Source of the DNA: Kineococcus terrestris
GTDB lineage: Bacteria > Actinomycetota > Actinomycetes > Actinomycetales > Kineococcaceae
Assembly: GCF_041020765.1 (NCBI RefSeq)
Contig: NZ_JBEUEJ010000001.1
Length of the DNA: 64,000 nt
Strand: one strand, 5' to 3'
Shown: in pieces, positions 17,035-25,713 of the stretch
Layout of the letters: the number at the start of each line of letters is the position of its first letter
How positions within the stretch are numbered: the stretch's first letter is position 1
Position numbers and translations under genes: made by a program
The notes under the pieces: generated by a model
The model's database searches: none
The model's input: the letters and a program-made list of their open reading frames with translations, nothing else
What the model was told of the DNA's origin: nothing

Positions 17035-17171
17035 GACGTCGAGGGAACGGCGCGCGCACCGCTTGACACCCCCTCCGCCCGCCGGGTGGAGTCCGGGGGT
17101 CGGCGCGCGCGCCGGCGAGGACGCGCAGTCACCGACCACCGACGGCGGTGGCACCCGGAGGAGGGGGAGCA

Positions 17172-18386
17172 GTGGCCAAGATCAAGGTTCAGGGACCGGT
17201 CGTCGAGCTCGACGGCGACGAGATGACCCGGATCATCTGGCAGTTCATCAAGGACCGCCTGGTGCACCCGTACCTGGACGTCGACCTGGAGTACTACGAC
17301 CTCGGCGTCGAGAGCCGGGACGCGACCGACGACCAGATCACGATCGACGCCGCCAACGCGATCAAGAAGGCCGGCGTCGGCGTCAAGTGCGCCACCATCA
17401 CCCCCGACGAGGCCCGCGTCGAGGAGTTCGGCCTGAAGAAGATGTGGCGGTCCCCGAACGGGACGATCCGCAACATCCTCGGCGGCGTCATCTTCCGCGA
17501 GCCCATCATCATCTCGAACATCCCGCGCCTGGTGCCGGGCTGGACCAAGCCGATCATCGTGGGCCGCCACGCCTTCGGCGACCAGTACCGCGCGACCGAC
17601 TTCCGCTTCCCCGGCGAGGGCACGCTGACCGTCACCTTCACCCCGAAGGACGGTTCGGAGCCCATCGAGCACGAGGTGTTCCAGGCGCCCGGAGCCGGTG
17701 TCTCGCTGTCGATGTACAACCTCGACAGCTCCATCGTGGACTTCGCCCGCGCGTCGCTGAACTACGGCCTGGCCCGCGGGTACCCGGTGTACCTGTCGAC
17801 GAAGAACACGATCCTCAAGGCCTACGACGGCCGCTTCAAGGACATCTTCGAGGAGGTGTTCCAGAGCGAGTTCAAGGAGAAGTTCGCGGAGGCGGGCATC
17901 ACCTACGAGCACCGCCTCATCGACGACATGGTCGCCGCCTCCCTGAAGTGGGAGGGCGGCTACGTGTGGGCCTGCAAGAACTACGACGGCGACGTGCAGT
18001 CGGACACCGTCGCGCAGGGCTTCGGCTCGCTGGGGCTGATGACGTCCGTGCTGACCACCCCGGACGGCTCGGTCGTCGAGGCGGAGGCCGCGCACGGCAC
18101 CGTGACGCGCCACTACCGCCAGCACCAGCAGGGCAAGCCCACCTCGACCAACCCGATCGCCTCGATCTACGCGTGGACGCGCGGGCTGGCCCACCGCGGG
18201 AAGCTGGACTCCACCCCGGAGGTCACCGGCTTCGCCGAGACCCTCGAGGACGTCGTCGTCAAGACCGTCGAGAGCGGCAGGATGACCAAGGACCTCGCCC
18301 TGCTGGTCGGCCCGGACCAGGCCTGGCAGACCACCGAGGAGTTCCTCGCCACGCTCGACGAGAACCTGGCCGCGCGCCTGCGCTGA
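17172..18386 (+). CDS. icd: Isocitrate dehydrogenase (NADP+), eukaryotic-like type II
   Basis: A 404-aa TCA-cycle enzyme converting isocitrate to 2-oxoglutarate and NADPH. Landmarks are VELDGDEMTRIIW at the N terminus, the substrate-binding region MWRSPNGTIRNILGG, KNYDGDVQSDTVAQGFGSLG, and EAAHGTVTRHYRQHQ with the NADP-phosphate contacts. This is the homodimeric form of about 400 residues, unlike the 740-aa monomeric form found in many actinobacteria. The GTG at 17172 follows GGAGGAGGGGGAG; the in-frame ATG at 17148 lies upstream of this site and is less likely. A hairpin at 18417-18450 follows. Confidence 0.97.
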   Translation: MAKIKVQGPVVELDGDEMTRIIWQFIKDRLVHPYLDVDLEYYDLGVESRDATDDQITIDAANAIKKAGVGVKCATITPDEARVEEFGLKKMWRSPNGTIRNILGGVIFREPIIISNIPRLVPGWTKPIIVGRHAFGDQYRATDFRFPGEGTLTVTFTPKDGSEPIEHEVFQAPGAGVSLSMYNLDSSIVDFARASLNYGLARGYPVYLSTKNTILKAYDGRFKDIFEEVFQSEFKEKFAEAGITYEHRLIDDMVAASLKWEGGYVWACKNYDGDVQSDTVAQGFGSLGLMTSVLTTPDGSVVEAEAAHGTVTRHYRQHQQGKPTSTNPIASIYAWTRGLAHRGKLDSTPEVTGFAETLEDVVVKTVESGRMTKDLALLVGPDQAWQTTEEFLATLDENLAARLR

Positions 18387-18416
18387 CCGGCGCGCCGGCC
18401 CCCCGCGCCACACCCC

Positions 18417-18450
18417 GACGGCCCCCGTCCCGCCCGGGACGGGGGCCGTC
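18417..18450 (+). terminator. Intrinsic-type terminator hairpin after icd
   Basis: Perfect 15-bp arms (18417-18431 and 18436-18450) with a 4-nt loop, starting 31 nt after the icd stop; no U-tract. Confidence 0.8.
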
Positions 18451-18611
18451 GCGCGCCCGCACCCGCAGCGGTGACGCCCCGTGCCGGGCGGGTGACGGCA
18501 CGTCCGGGTGGCTCTCAGGAGCCGCCCGAGCGGGCATCATGGCGGTTCCGCCGGAGGCCGCCGAGCCCGCGCACGCCCCGGCCCGTGCCGCAGGGACCTG
18601 ACTGGAGGACC

Positions 18612-19706
18612 GTGAAGATCGTCTACTACAGCTTCGGGGGGCGCTACGCCGACAACCCCCGGGCCCTGCACCAGCGCCTGCTGGCGCGCGGGGACGTCGA
18701 CGCCGAGCACGTGTGGCTCGCCGGCCCCGGCAGGACGTTCCCGGCCGGCACGGCCACCGCGGCCTGGGGCGGGGACGAGACGGTCCGGGCGCTGGAGAGC
18801 GCCGACCTCGTGGTCGCCGACAACCACCTGCCGGCCTTCCGCAAGAAGCCCGGCGCCACCTACCTGCAGACCTGGCACGGCACCCCGCTCAAGCGCATCC
18901 ACCGCGACGCGGTCTTCACCCAGCCCGACGGCGAGGACGTCATGCGCCGCCTGGACGACGACGTCACCCGCTGGGACGTCCTGCTCGCGCCCAGCGACGC
19001 CGCGCACGGCCCGCTGACCGGCGCCTTCCGCTACACCGGGCACGCCCCCGTCACCGGCTACCCGCGCAACGACGCCCTCGTCGGCGAGCGCGCGGCCCGC
19101 CGCCGCGAGGAGGTGCGCGAGCAGCTGGGCATCCCCGCCGGGCGCACCGCCGTCCTGTACGCGCCGACCTGGCGCGACGACGAGCGCTTCGGCGACGGCC
19201 CCGACTTCCGCCTCGCCCTGGACCTGGACCGCTTCCACCGGCGGCTGGGCGGCGACGCCGTCCTGCTGCTGCGCCTGCACTACCTCGTCGCCGGCGCCCT
19301 GGGCACCGTGGACGCGCCGGGCGTGCTGGACGTGTCGGCCCACCCCGACATCAACGACCTGTACCTGGCCGCCGACGTCCTCGTCAGCGACTACTCCTCC
19401 GCGCAGTTCGACTTCGCCGTCACCGGCAAGCCCGTCGTGTCGTACGTGTACGACATCGAGCGCTACCGCGACAGCCTGCGCGGCTTCTACTTCGACCCGT
19501 ACGCGATCGCGCCCGGGCCGATGCTGACGACGACCGAGGAGGTCCTCGACGCCGTCGCCGACCTCGACGCCCTGCGCGCCGAGCACGCCGAGCGCTACCG
19601 GGTCTTCCGGCAGCGGTTCTGCCACCGCGAGGACGGCCGCTCGGCCGACCGCGTGCTCGACCTCGTCCTGTCCCCGGCACCCGCCCCGATGGAGGTGCGC
19701 TCGTGA
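18612..19706 (+). CDS. CDP-glycerol:glycerophosphate glycerophosphotransferase family protein (TagB/TagF-like)
   Basis: A 364-aa GT-B type transferase. The TagF-family motifs are QTWHGTPLKRIHRD (residues about 92-105), TGYPRNDAL, VLYAPTWRDD and VSDYSSAQFDFAVTGKPVVSYVYD. Such enzymes build polyol-phosphate cell-wall polymers from CDP-activated precursors. The GTG start has CTGGAGGA about 6 nt upstream. Its stop overlaps the start of a nucleotidyltransferase gene by 4 nt, so one probably makes the activated donor and the other transfers it. A CATCAT box at 18535-18540 could be the promoter. The donor and acceptor cannot be told from sequence. Confidence 0.88.
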   Translation: MKIVYYSFGGRYADNPRALHQRLLARGDVDAEHVWLAGPGRTFPAGTATAAWGGDETVRALESADLVVADNHLPAFRKKPGATYLQTWHGTPLKRIHRDAVFTQPDGEDVMRRLDDDVTRWDVLLAPSDAAHGPLTGAFRYTGHAPVTGYPRNDALVGERAARRREEVREQLGIPAGRTAVLYAPTWRDDERFGDGPDFRLALDLDRFHRRLGGDAVLLLRLHYLVAGALGTVDAPGVLDVSAHPDINDLYLAADVLVSDYSSAQFDFAVTGKPVVSYVYDIERYRDSLRGFYFDPYAIAPGPMLTTTEEVLDAVADLDALRAEHAERYRVFRQRFCHREDGRSADRVLDLVLSPAPAPMEVRS

Positions 19707-20446
19707 ACGACGTCCCCACCACCCCCACCGACGTCCAGGCCGTCGTCCTGGCCGCCGGTCTCGGCACCCGGCTCGGCCGGCCGCTGCCGAAGTCCCAGAC
19801 CGTCCTGCGCGACGGGCGCACGATCATGCGCCAGCAGGTCGACAACCTGCGCGCGGTCCTCGGCCGGATCCCCGTCACGGTCGTCGTCGGCTTCAAGGCG
19901 ACGGTGATCATGGAGGCTCACCCGGACCTGCTGTTCGCCTACAACGAGCTGTTCGACTCCACCAACACCTCCAAGAGCCTGCTGCGGGCGCTGGTCCTGT
20001 CCCAGCACGGCGGCGTGCTGTGGATGAACGGCGACGTCGTCTTCGACCCGCGGGTGCTGCAGGCGGTGCGCCCGCACCTGGAGCGCGACGAGACGTTCGT
20101 GTGCGTCAACACGGCCGCCGTCGGCGAGGAGGAGGTCAAGTACACCGTCGACGACGACGGGTACGTGCGGGAGCTGTCGAAGACCGTCGTCGGCGGGCTC
20201 GGCGAGGCCGTCGGCATCAACTACGTGTCCTCCACCGACAAGGCGCTGCTGCGCGAGGAGCTGCGCGCCTGCGCCGACACGGACTACTTCGAGCGCGGCA
20301 TCGAGACGGCCATCGCCCGCGGGATGCGGGTGCTGCCCGTGGACGTGTCCGCCTACGACGTCGTCGAGGTGGACTTCGAGGAGGACCTGCAGCGCGCCGA
20401 CCGCATCGACGCGGAGAACCTGCGGCTGGGCAGCCACCGGCGCTGA
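19703..20446 (+). CDS. Sugar/phosphobase nucleotidyltransferase (LicC-like)
   Basis: A 247-aa NTP-transferase. The nucleotide-binding signature AAGLGTRLGRPLPKS is at residues 16-30, and the acidic metal site lies in MNGDVVFD. The small size and the motif EVDFEEDLQRAD near the C terminus resemble LicC-type CTP:phosphocholine cytidylyltransferases and related phospho-polyol cytidylyltransferases. Coupled by a GTGA overlap to the TagF-like transferase, so it probably supplies a CDP-linked donor to it. The nucleotide and alcohol are inferred, not shown. Confidence 0.8.
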   Translation: MNDVPTTPTDVQAVVLAAGLGTRLGRPLPKSQTVLRDGRTIMRQQVDNLRAVLGRIPVTVVVGFKATVIMEAHPDLLFAYNELFDSTNTSKSLLRALVLSQHGGVLWMNGDVVFDPRVLQAVRPHLERDETFVCVNTAAVGEEEVKYTVDDDGYVRELSKTVVGGLGEAVGINYVSSTDKALLREELRACADTDYFERGIETAIARGMRVLPVDVSAYDVVEVDFEEDLQRADRIDAENLRLGSHRR

Positions 20447-20449
20447 GGC

Positions 20450-20475
20450 CGGGACGGCCCGGGCGGGCCGTCCCG
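20450..20475. terminator. Bidirectional terminator between convergent genes
   Basis: Eleven-bp perfect stem (20450-20460 with 20465-20475) and a GGGC loop, filling the 33-bp gap between the nucleotidyltransferase stop and the purU stop. Confidence 0.75.
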
Positions 20476-20479
20476 CGGG

Positions 20480-21337
20480 TCAGCGGAAGACGACGGTGCG
20501 GTGGCCGTCGAGCAGCACCCGCTGCTCGGCGTGCCAGCGCACCGCGCGCGCCAGCGTGCGCGCCTCCACGTCCTGCCCCACGCGGACCAGGTCGGCGGGG
20601 GAGTGGCGGTGGTCCACCCGCTCGACCTCCTGCTCGATGATCGGGCCCTCGTCCAGGTCGGCCGTCACGTAGTGCGCCGTCGCACCGATGATCTTCACGC
20701 CGCGGTCGTGGGCCTGGTGGTACGGCTTGGCGCCCTTGAAGCTCGGCAGGAACGAGTGGTGGATGTTGATGGCCCGCCCCGCCAGCCGCCGGCACAGCCC
20801 GTCGGAGAGCACCTGCATGTAGCGGGCCAGCACCACCAGCTCCACGTCCAGCTCGCCCACCAGCTCCAGCAGCCGCGCCTCGGCGCGCTCCTTGGAGGCC
20901 GCGTCGCCCGTGAGGACCGGCACGTGGTGGAACGGCACGCCGTAGAAGTCCGCCAGCGGCGCCAGGTCGGTGTGGTTGGAGACCACGGCCGCCACCTCCA
21001 GCGGCAGCCCGCCCGAGCGCACCCGGAAGAGCAGGTCGTTCAGGCAGTGGCCCTGCTTGGAGCACATCACCAGGGTGCGCACCGGCTCGTCGGCCGGGCT
21101 CATCCGCCAGTCCAGGTCGAAGCGCGAGGCCACGACCGCCAGGTTCGCCCGCAGCGCCTCGTCGCTCGCGCCCGCGTCGAAGGCCACCCGCATCGAGAAC
21201 AGCCCGCTGTCGGGGTCCCCGAACTGCTGGCTCTCGGTGATGTTCGCGTCGAGGGCGACCAGCGCCCCCGTCACGGCGTGGACGATGCCGGGGCGGTCGG
21301 GGCAGGACAGGGTCAGGACCCTCGGGCGCGTGCTCAC
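20480..21337 (-). CDS. purU: Formyltetrahydrofolate deformylase
   Basis: A 285-aa enzyme releasing formate from 10-formyl-THF, which balances one-carbon pools and feeds PurT. The N-terminal ACT domain (about 1-80) opens with VLTLSCPDRPGIVHAV. The C-terminal formyltransferase fold holds CSKQGHCLNDLL and the catalytic region INIHHSFLPSFKGAKPYH with DEGPIIEQ. The GTG at 21337 lies 7 nt from a TAGGCT box that is shared, on the other strand, with menF. Folate genes glyA and folD lie 1.3 kb away. Confidence 0.95.
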   Translation of the reverse strand: MSTRPRVLTLSCPDRPGIVHAVTGALVALDANITESQQFGDPDSGLFSMRVAFDAGASDEALRANLAVVASRFDLDWRMSPADEPVRTLVMCSKQGHCLNDLLFRVRSGGLPLEVAAVVSNHTDLAPLADFYGVPFHHVPVLTGDAASKERAEARLLELVGELDVELVVLARYMQVLSDGLCRRLAGRAINIHHSFLPSFKGAKPYHQAHDRGVKIIGATAHYVTADLDEGPIIEQEVERVDHRHSPADLVRVGQDVEARTLARAVRWHAEQRVLLDGHRTVVFR

Positions 21338-21342
21338 GCCGT

Positions 21343-21356
21343 GAAGCCTAGGCTTC
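21343..21356. promoter_or_regulatory. Palindromic bidirectional -10 element for purU and menF
   Basis: GAAGCCTAGGCTTC is a perfect 14-bp palindrome. Read rightward it supplies TAGGCT (21349-21354), 7 nt, then GTG 21362. Read leftward it supplies TAGGCT (21350-21345), 7 nt, then GTG 21337. The two hexamers share the central TA, so the two leaderless transcripts would start about 25 bp apart from overlapping melted regions. Confidence 0.75.
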
Positions 21357-21361
21357 GGTCC

Positions 21362-22489
21362 GTGCCCGAACGACCGACGGCCCCCGGCCCCGACGGCGCC
21401 GGGCCGCCGTCCGTCTTCGCCGGCGCCAAGGAGGTCCTGCGCCAGACCGGACCCCGGCCCCTGGTGCCCGGCGGCAGCGGCCTCGCCCAGCTCAAGGCCG
21501 TCGTGAGCACCCTGGAGCGCGACGAGGACCCGGACACGATCGTCCTGGGCGCCGTCCCCTTCGACCTGGCGCAGCCCGGCGCGCTGCGGGTGGGCCCGGC
21601 CGAGCGCAGCCAGGGACCGCTGCGCGGGGCGCCCGGTCGCCGTCCCACCGTGGCCTCCAGCCGGCCCGTGCCGCCGCCGCAGGTGTACGCCGAGGAGGTG
21701 CGCGTCGCGCTGGAGCGCATCGGCGCCGGGGAGGCGGAGAAGGTCGTCCTGGCCCGCTCCCTGGAGCTGACCGGCCTGGAGGAGTGGTCGGTGCCCGACC
21801 TCGCCGCCCGCCTGGCCGGGCGCAACCCCGCCGCCACCGCGCTGGCCGTGCCGGTCGACGACCCCGCCCGCGCCGACGCCCGCTGGCTGGTCGGGGCCAG
21901 CCCCGAGCTGCTGCTGCGCCGGCGCGGGCCCAGCGTCCTGCTGCGCCCCCTGGCCGGGTCCATCCCGCGCTCGCCCGAGCCGACGGAGGACCTGCGCCGC
22001 GCCGAGGCGCTCATGGGCAGCGAGAAGGACCGCCGCGAGCACGCCTACGTCGTCGAGGCCGTCGTCGAGGGCCTCAAGCCGTTCTGCCGCACCGTCAGCG
22101 CCCCCGAGCCGGAGCTGCTGGCCACCCCCGCCGTGTGGCACCTGGCCACCCGGGTGACCGCGCTGCTCACCGACCGCAGCACCACCTCGGTGGACCTCGT
22201 GGCCGCCCTGCACCCCACCCCCGCCGTCGGCGGCACCCCGCGCGCCGGCGCCCTCGCGGTCATCCGCGACGTGGAGCAGCTCGAGCGCGGCCTGTACGCC
22301 GGGGCGGTGGGCTGGCAGGACGGCGACGGGGACGGCGAGTGGGTCGTCGCGGTGCGCTGCGCGGAGGTGCGCGGCCGCTCCCTGCGCATCTTCGGCGGCG
22401 CCGGCATCGTCGCCGGGTCCGTGCCCAGCGCCGAGGTGGCGGAGACGGCCGCCAAGATGCGGACCGTCCTGGACGCGGCCGTCGGCTAG
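21362..22489 (+). CDS. menF: Isochorismate synthase
   Basis: A 375-aa chorismate-utilising enzyme making isochorismate for menaquinone (or siderophore) synthesis. The chorismate-binding fold is complete: EKVVLARSLEL, the catalytic stretch LLRPLAGSIPR, EKDRREHAYVVEAV, LHPTPAVGGTPR and FGGAGIVAGS close to the C terminus. The leaderless promoter fixes GTG 21362; the frame is open further upstream but runs across purU. No other men genes are in the window, so the menaquinone role is inference; a catecholate siderophore role is the alternative. Confidence 0.9.
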   Translation: MPERPTAPGPDGAGPPSVFAGAKEVLRQTGPRPLVPGGSGLAQLKAVVSTLERDEDPDTIVLGAVPFDLAQPGALRVGPAERSQGPLRGAPGRRPTVASSRPVPPPQVYAEEVRVALERIGAGEAEKVVLARSLELTGLEEWSVPDLAARLAGRNPAATALAVPVDDPARADARWLVGASPELLLRRRGPSVLLRPLAGSIPRSPEPTEDLRRAEALMGSEKDRREHAYVVEAVVEGLKPFCRTVSAPEPELLATPAVWHLATRVTALLTDRSTTSVDLVAALHPTPAVGGTPRAGALAVIRDVEQLERGLYAGAVGWQDGDGDGEWVVAVRCAEVRGRSLRIFGGAGIVAGSVPSAEVAETAAKMRTVLDAAVG

Positions 22490-22492
22490 CCT
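22487..22492 (+). promoter_or_regulatory. -10 box of the ZTP riboswitch-glyA-folD transcript
   Basis: TAGCCT; its first three bases are the menF stop codon. Transcription would start near 22498, at the first conserved G run of the riboswitch. Confidence 0.55.
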
Positions 22493-22496
22493 GGTC

Positions 22497-22600
22497 GGGC
22501 CGCGACTGGCGCGGGTGGGGAACCACCGGGGAGCGGCAACGGGTGCGCACCGGCCGGGTGCGCCGCCCGCCGTGCACGGGGTCGTCCGCCTGGGCCTCGC
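22497..22600 (+). ncRNA. ZTP (pfl) riboswitch upstream of glyA-folD
   Basis: The conserved blocks of the pfl motif occur in order: GGGCCGCGACTGGCG, then GTGGGGAACCACCGGGGAGCG (P2 region, 22514-22534), a variable hairpin (about 22540-22575) and the distal CCGCCTGGGC (22586-22595) that forms the pseudoknot and ZTP pocket. ZTP accumulates when 10-formyl-folate is short, and glyA and folD, the typical targets, follow directly. The RBS GAGGAGCG (22621-22628) lies about 25 nt after the aptamer. Confidence 0.9.
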
Positions 22601-22631
22601 GTCGTCCCCCGCCGCCTCCCGAGGAGCGAAC

Positions 22632-23929
<1,298 letters not shown>

Positions 23930-23933
<4 letters not shown>

Positions 23934-24817
23934 GCGCCGTCGTCCTCGACGGGAAGGCCGCCGCGGCGGCCGTCAAGGCGGACCTCGCGCAGCGCGTCGC
24001 CGCGCTGCGCGAGCGCGGGGTCGTGCCCGGGCTGGGCACCGTGCTGGTCGGCGACGACCCCGGCTCGGCGTCCTACGTGCGCGGCAAGCACCGCGACTGC
24101 GCCGAGGTGGGCATCGCCTCGATCCAGGTGGAGCTGCCCGCCAGCGCCACCCAGGGCGAGGTCGAGGCGGAGGTCGCGCAGTTGAACGCGAACCCGGACT
24201 GCACCGGGTTCATCGTCCAGCTGCCGCTGCCGCGCGGGATCGACGCCAACCGGGTCCTGGAGCTCGTCGACCCGGCCAAGGACGCCGACGGCCTGCACCC
24301 GACGAACCTGGGCCGGCTCGTGCTGCGGGTGGGGGAGGAGATCACCTCCCCGCTGCCGTGCACGCCGCGCGGGGTCATCGACCTGCTGCAGCGCCACGAC
24401 GTGCCGCTGAAGGGCGCCGAGGTCGTGGTCGTCGGCCGCGGCGTCACCGTCGGGCGGCCCATCGGGCTGCTGCTGACCCGCCGCGGGATCGACGCCACCG
24501 TCACCCTGTGCCACACCGGCACGAAGGACCTGGCCGCGCACCTGCGCCGCGCCGACGTGGTCGTCGCGGCCGCGGGCGTGCCCGGGCTGGTGACCGCCGA
24601 CGCCGTCAAGCCCGGTGCCGCCGTCCTCGACGTGGGCGTCTCGCGCGTGCCGGACCCGGAGACGGGGAGGTCGAAGCTCACCGGCGACGTCGCGCTCGAC
24701 GTGGCCGAGGTCGCCGGGTACCTGGCGCCCAACCCCGGCGGGGTGGGGCCGATGACCCGCGCGCTGCTGCTGACGAACGTCGTCGAGAGCGCCGAGCGGG
24801 CCGCCGGCCTGCGCTGA
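23930..24817 (+). CDS. folD: Methylenetetrahydrofolate dehydrogenase / methenyl-THF cyclohydrolase
   Basis: A 295-aa bifunctional enzyme converting 5,10-methylene-THF to 10-formyl-THF with NADP. Landmarks are GTVLVGDDPGSASYVRGKHRDC, GFIVQLPLPRGI, VGRGVTVGRPIGLLL (NADP site) and NPGGVGPMTRALLLTN. The start overlaps the glyA stop (GTGA). In many actinobacteria a DUF3017 gene follows; here it does not, and the DUF3017 gene sits at 7851. Confidence 0.97.
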
Positions 24818-24825
24818 CCGCACCG

Positions 24826-24861
24826 CCCGGCGGCCCCGGCGACGGAGTCGGGGCCGCCGGG
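24826..24861 (+). terminator. Terminator hairpin after folD, abutting the xthA -10 box
   Basis: Perfect 12-bp arms (24826-24837 and 24850-24861), loop of 12 nt. The last base of the stem is adjacent to the T of TAGCGT, so the hairpin DNA occupies the place of the xthA -35 element. Confidence 0.75.
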
Positions 24862-24867
24862 TAGCGT
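24862..24867 (+). promoter_or_regulatory. -10 box of xthA (leaderless)
   Basis: TAGCGT, 8 nt, then GTG 24876. Confidence 0.55.
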
Positions 24868-24875
24868 GCCCGCCC

Positions 24876-25700
24876 GTGCCTGCGCAGAGGGAGTCCACGG
24901 TCGTCGCGACGGTCAACGTCAACGGGGTGCGCGCGGCGGTCCGCCGCGGGATGCACCCGTGGCTGGCCGAGCGCTCCCCGGACGTCCTGCTGCTGCAGGA
25001 GGTCCGCGCCCCCGACGACGTGCTGCGCGAGGCCCTGCCCGGCCACCCGCACGTCGCGCACACCGAGGCCGCCGCCAAGGGCCGCGCCGGGGTGGCCGTG
25101 GCCTCGCGGCACGAGCTGACCGCCGTGCGCGTCGGGTTCGGCGGCGACGAGGAGTTCACCAGCAGCGGCCGGTGGGTGGAGGCCGACCTGGAGGCCGCGT
25201 GCGGGCCGCTGACCGTCGTCAGCGCCTACGTGCACTCCGGCGAGGTCGGCAGCCCCCAGCAGGACGCGAAGTTCCGCTTCCTGGACCTGGTGGACGCGCG
25301 GCTGGCCGAGCTGGCCGAGCAGGCGCGCGCCACGGGCCGCGAGGCCCTCGTCGCCGGGGACCTGAACATCGGCCACACCGAGCGCGACATCAAGAACCAC
25401 AAGGGCAACCGCGGCAAGGCGGGGTTCCTGGAGGACGAGCGCGCCCACTTCGACCACTGGTTCGACGAGCTGGGCTGGGTGGACGTGCAGCGCCGCGCCG
25501 CCGGCGACGTGGACGGCCCCTACTCCTGGTGGAGCTGGCGCGGGCAGGCCTTCGACCGCGACACCGGCTGGCGCATCGACTACCAGCTCGCCACCCCGGG
25601 CCTGGCCGAGCGCGCCGGCGACGTCGCCACCGACCGCGCCCCCAGCTACGCCGAGCGCTGGTCCGACCACGCCCCCGTGGTGGTCACCTACCGCGCCTGA
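24876..25700 (+). CDS. xthA: Exodeoxyribonuclease III
   Basis: A 274-aa AP endonuclease/3'-exonuclease of base-excision repair in the EEP fold. Landmarks are NVNGVRAAVRRG, LLLQEVRA with the metal-binding Glu, the GDLNIGH motif with the catalytic Asp/Asn pair, DYQLATP, and the terminal WSDHAPVVV with the catalytic His. Length is normal. With the Nei-type glycosylase and the SbcCD-like pair it is one of several repair genes in this window. Confidence 0.93.
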   Translation: MPAQRESTVVATVNVNGVRAAVRRGMHPWLAERSPDVLLLQEVRAPDDVLREALPGHPHVAHTEAAAKGRAGVAVASRHELTAVRVGFGGDEEFTSSGRWVEADLEAACGPLTVVSAYVHSGEVGSPQQDAKFRFLDLVDARLAELAEQARATGREALVAGDLNIGHTERDIKNHKGNRGKAGFLEDERAHFDHWFDELGWVDVQRRAAGDVDGPYSWWSWRGQAFDRDTGWRIDYQLATPGLAERAGDVATDRAPSYAERWSDHAPVVVTYRA

Positions 25701-25713
25701 GCAGCCGCACGCC

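Noticed and set aside
17063..17068. Consensus TTGACA as the icd -35 element.
   Set aside because: No acceptable -10 hexamer lies 16-19 bp downstream; kept only as a remark.
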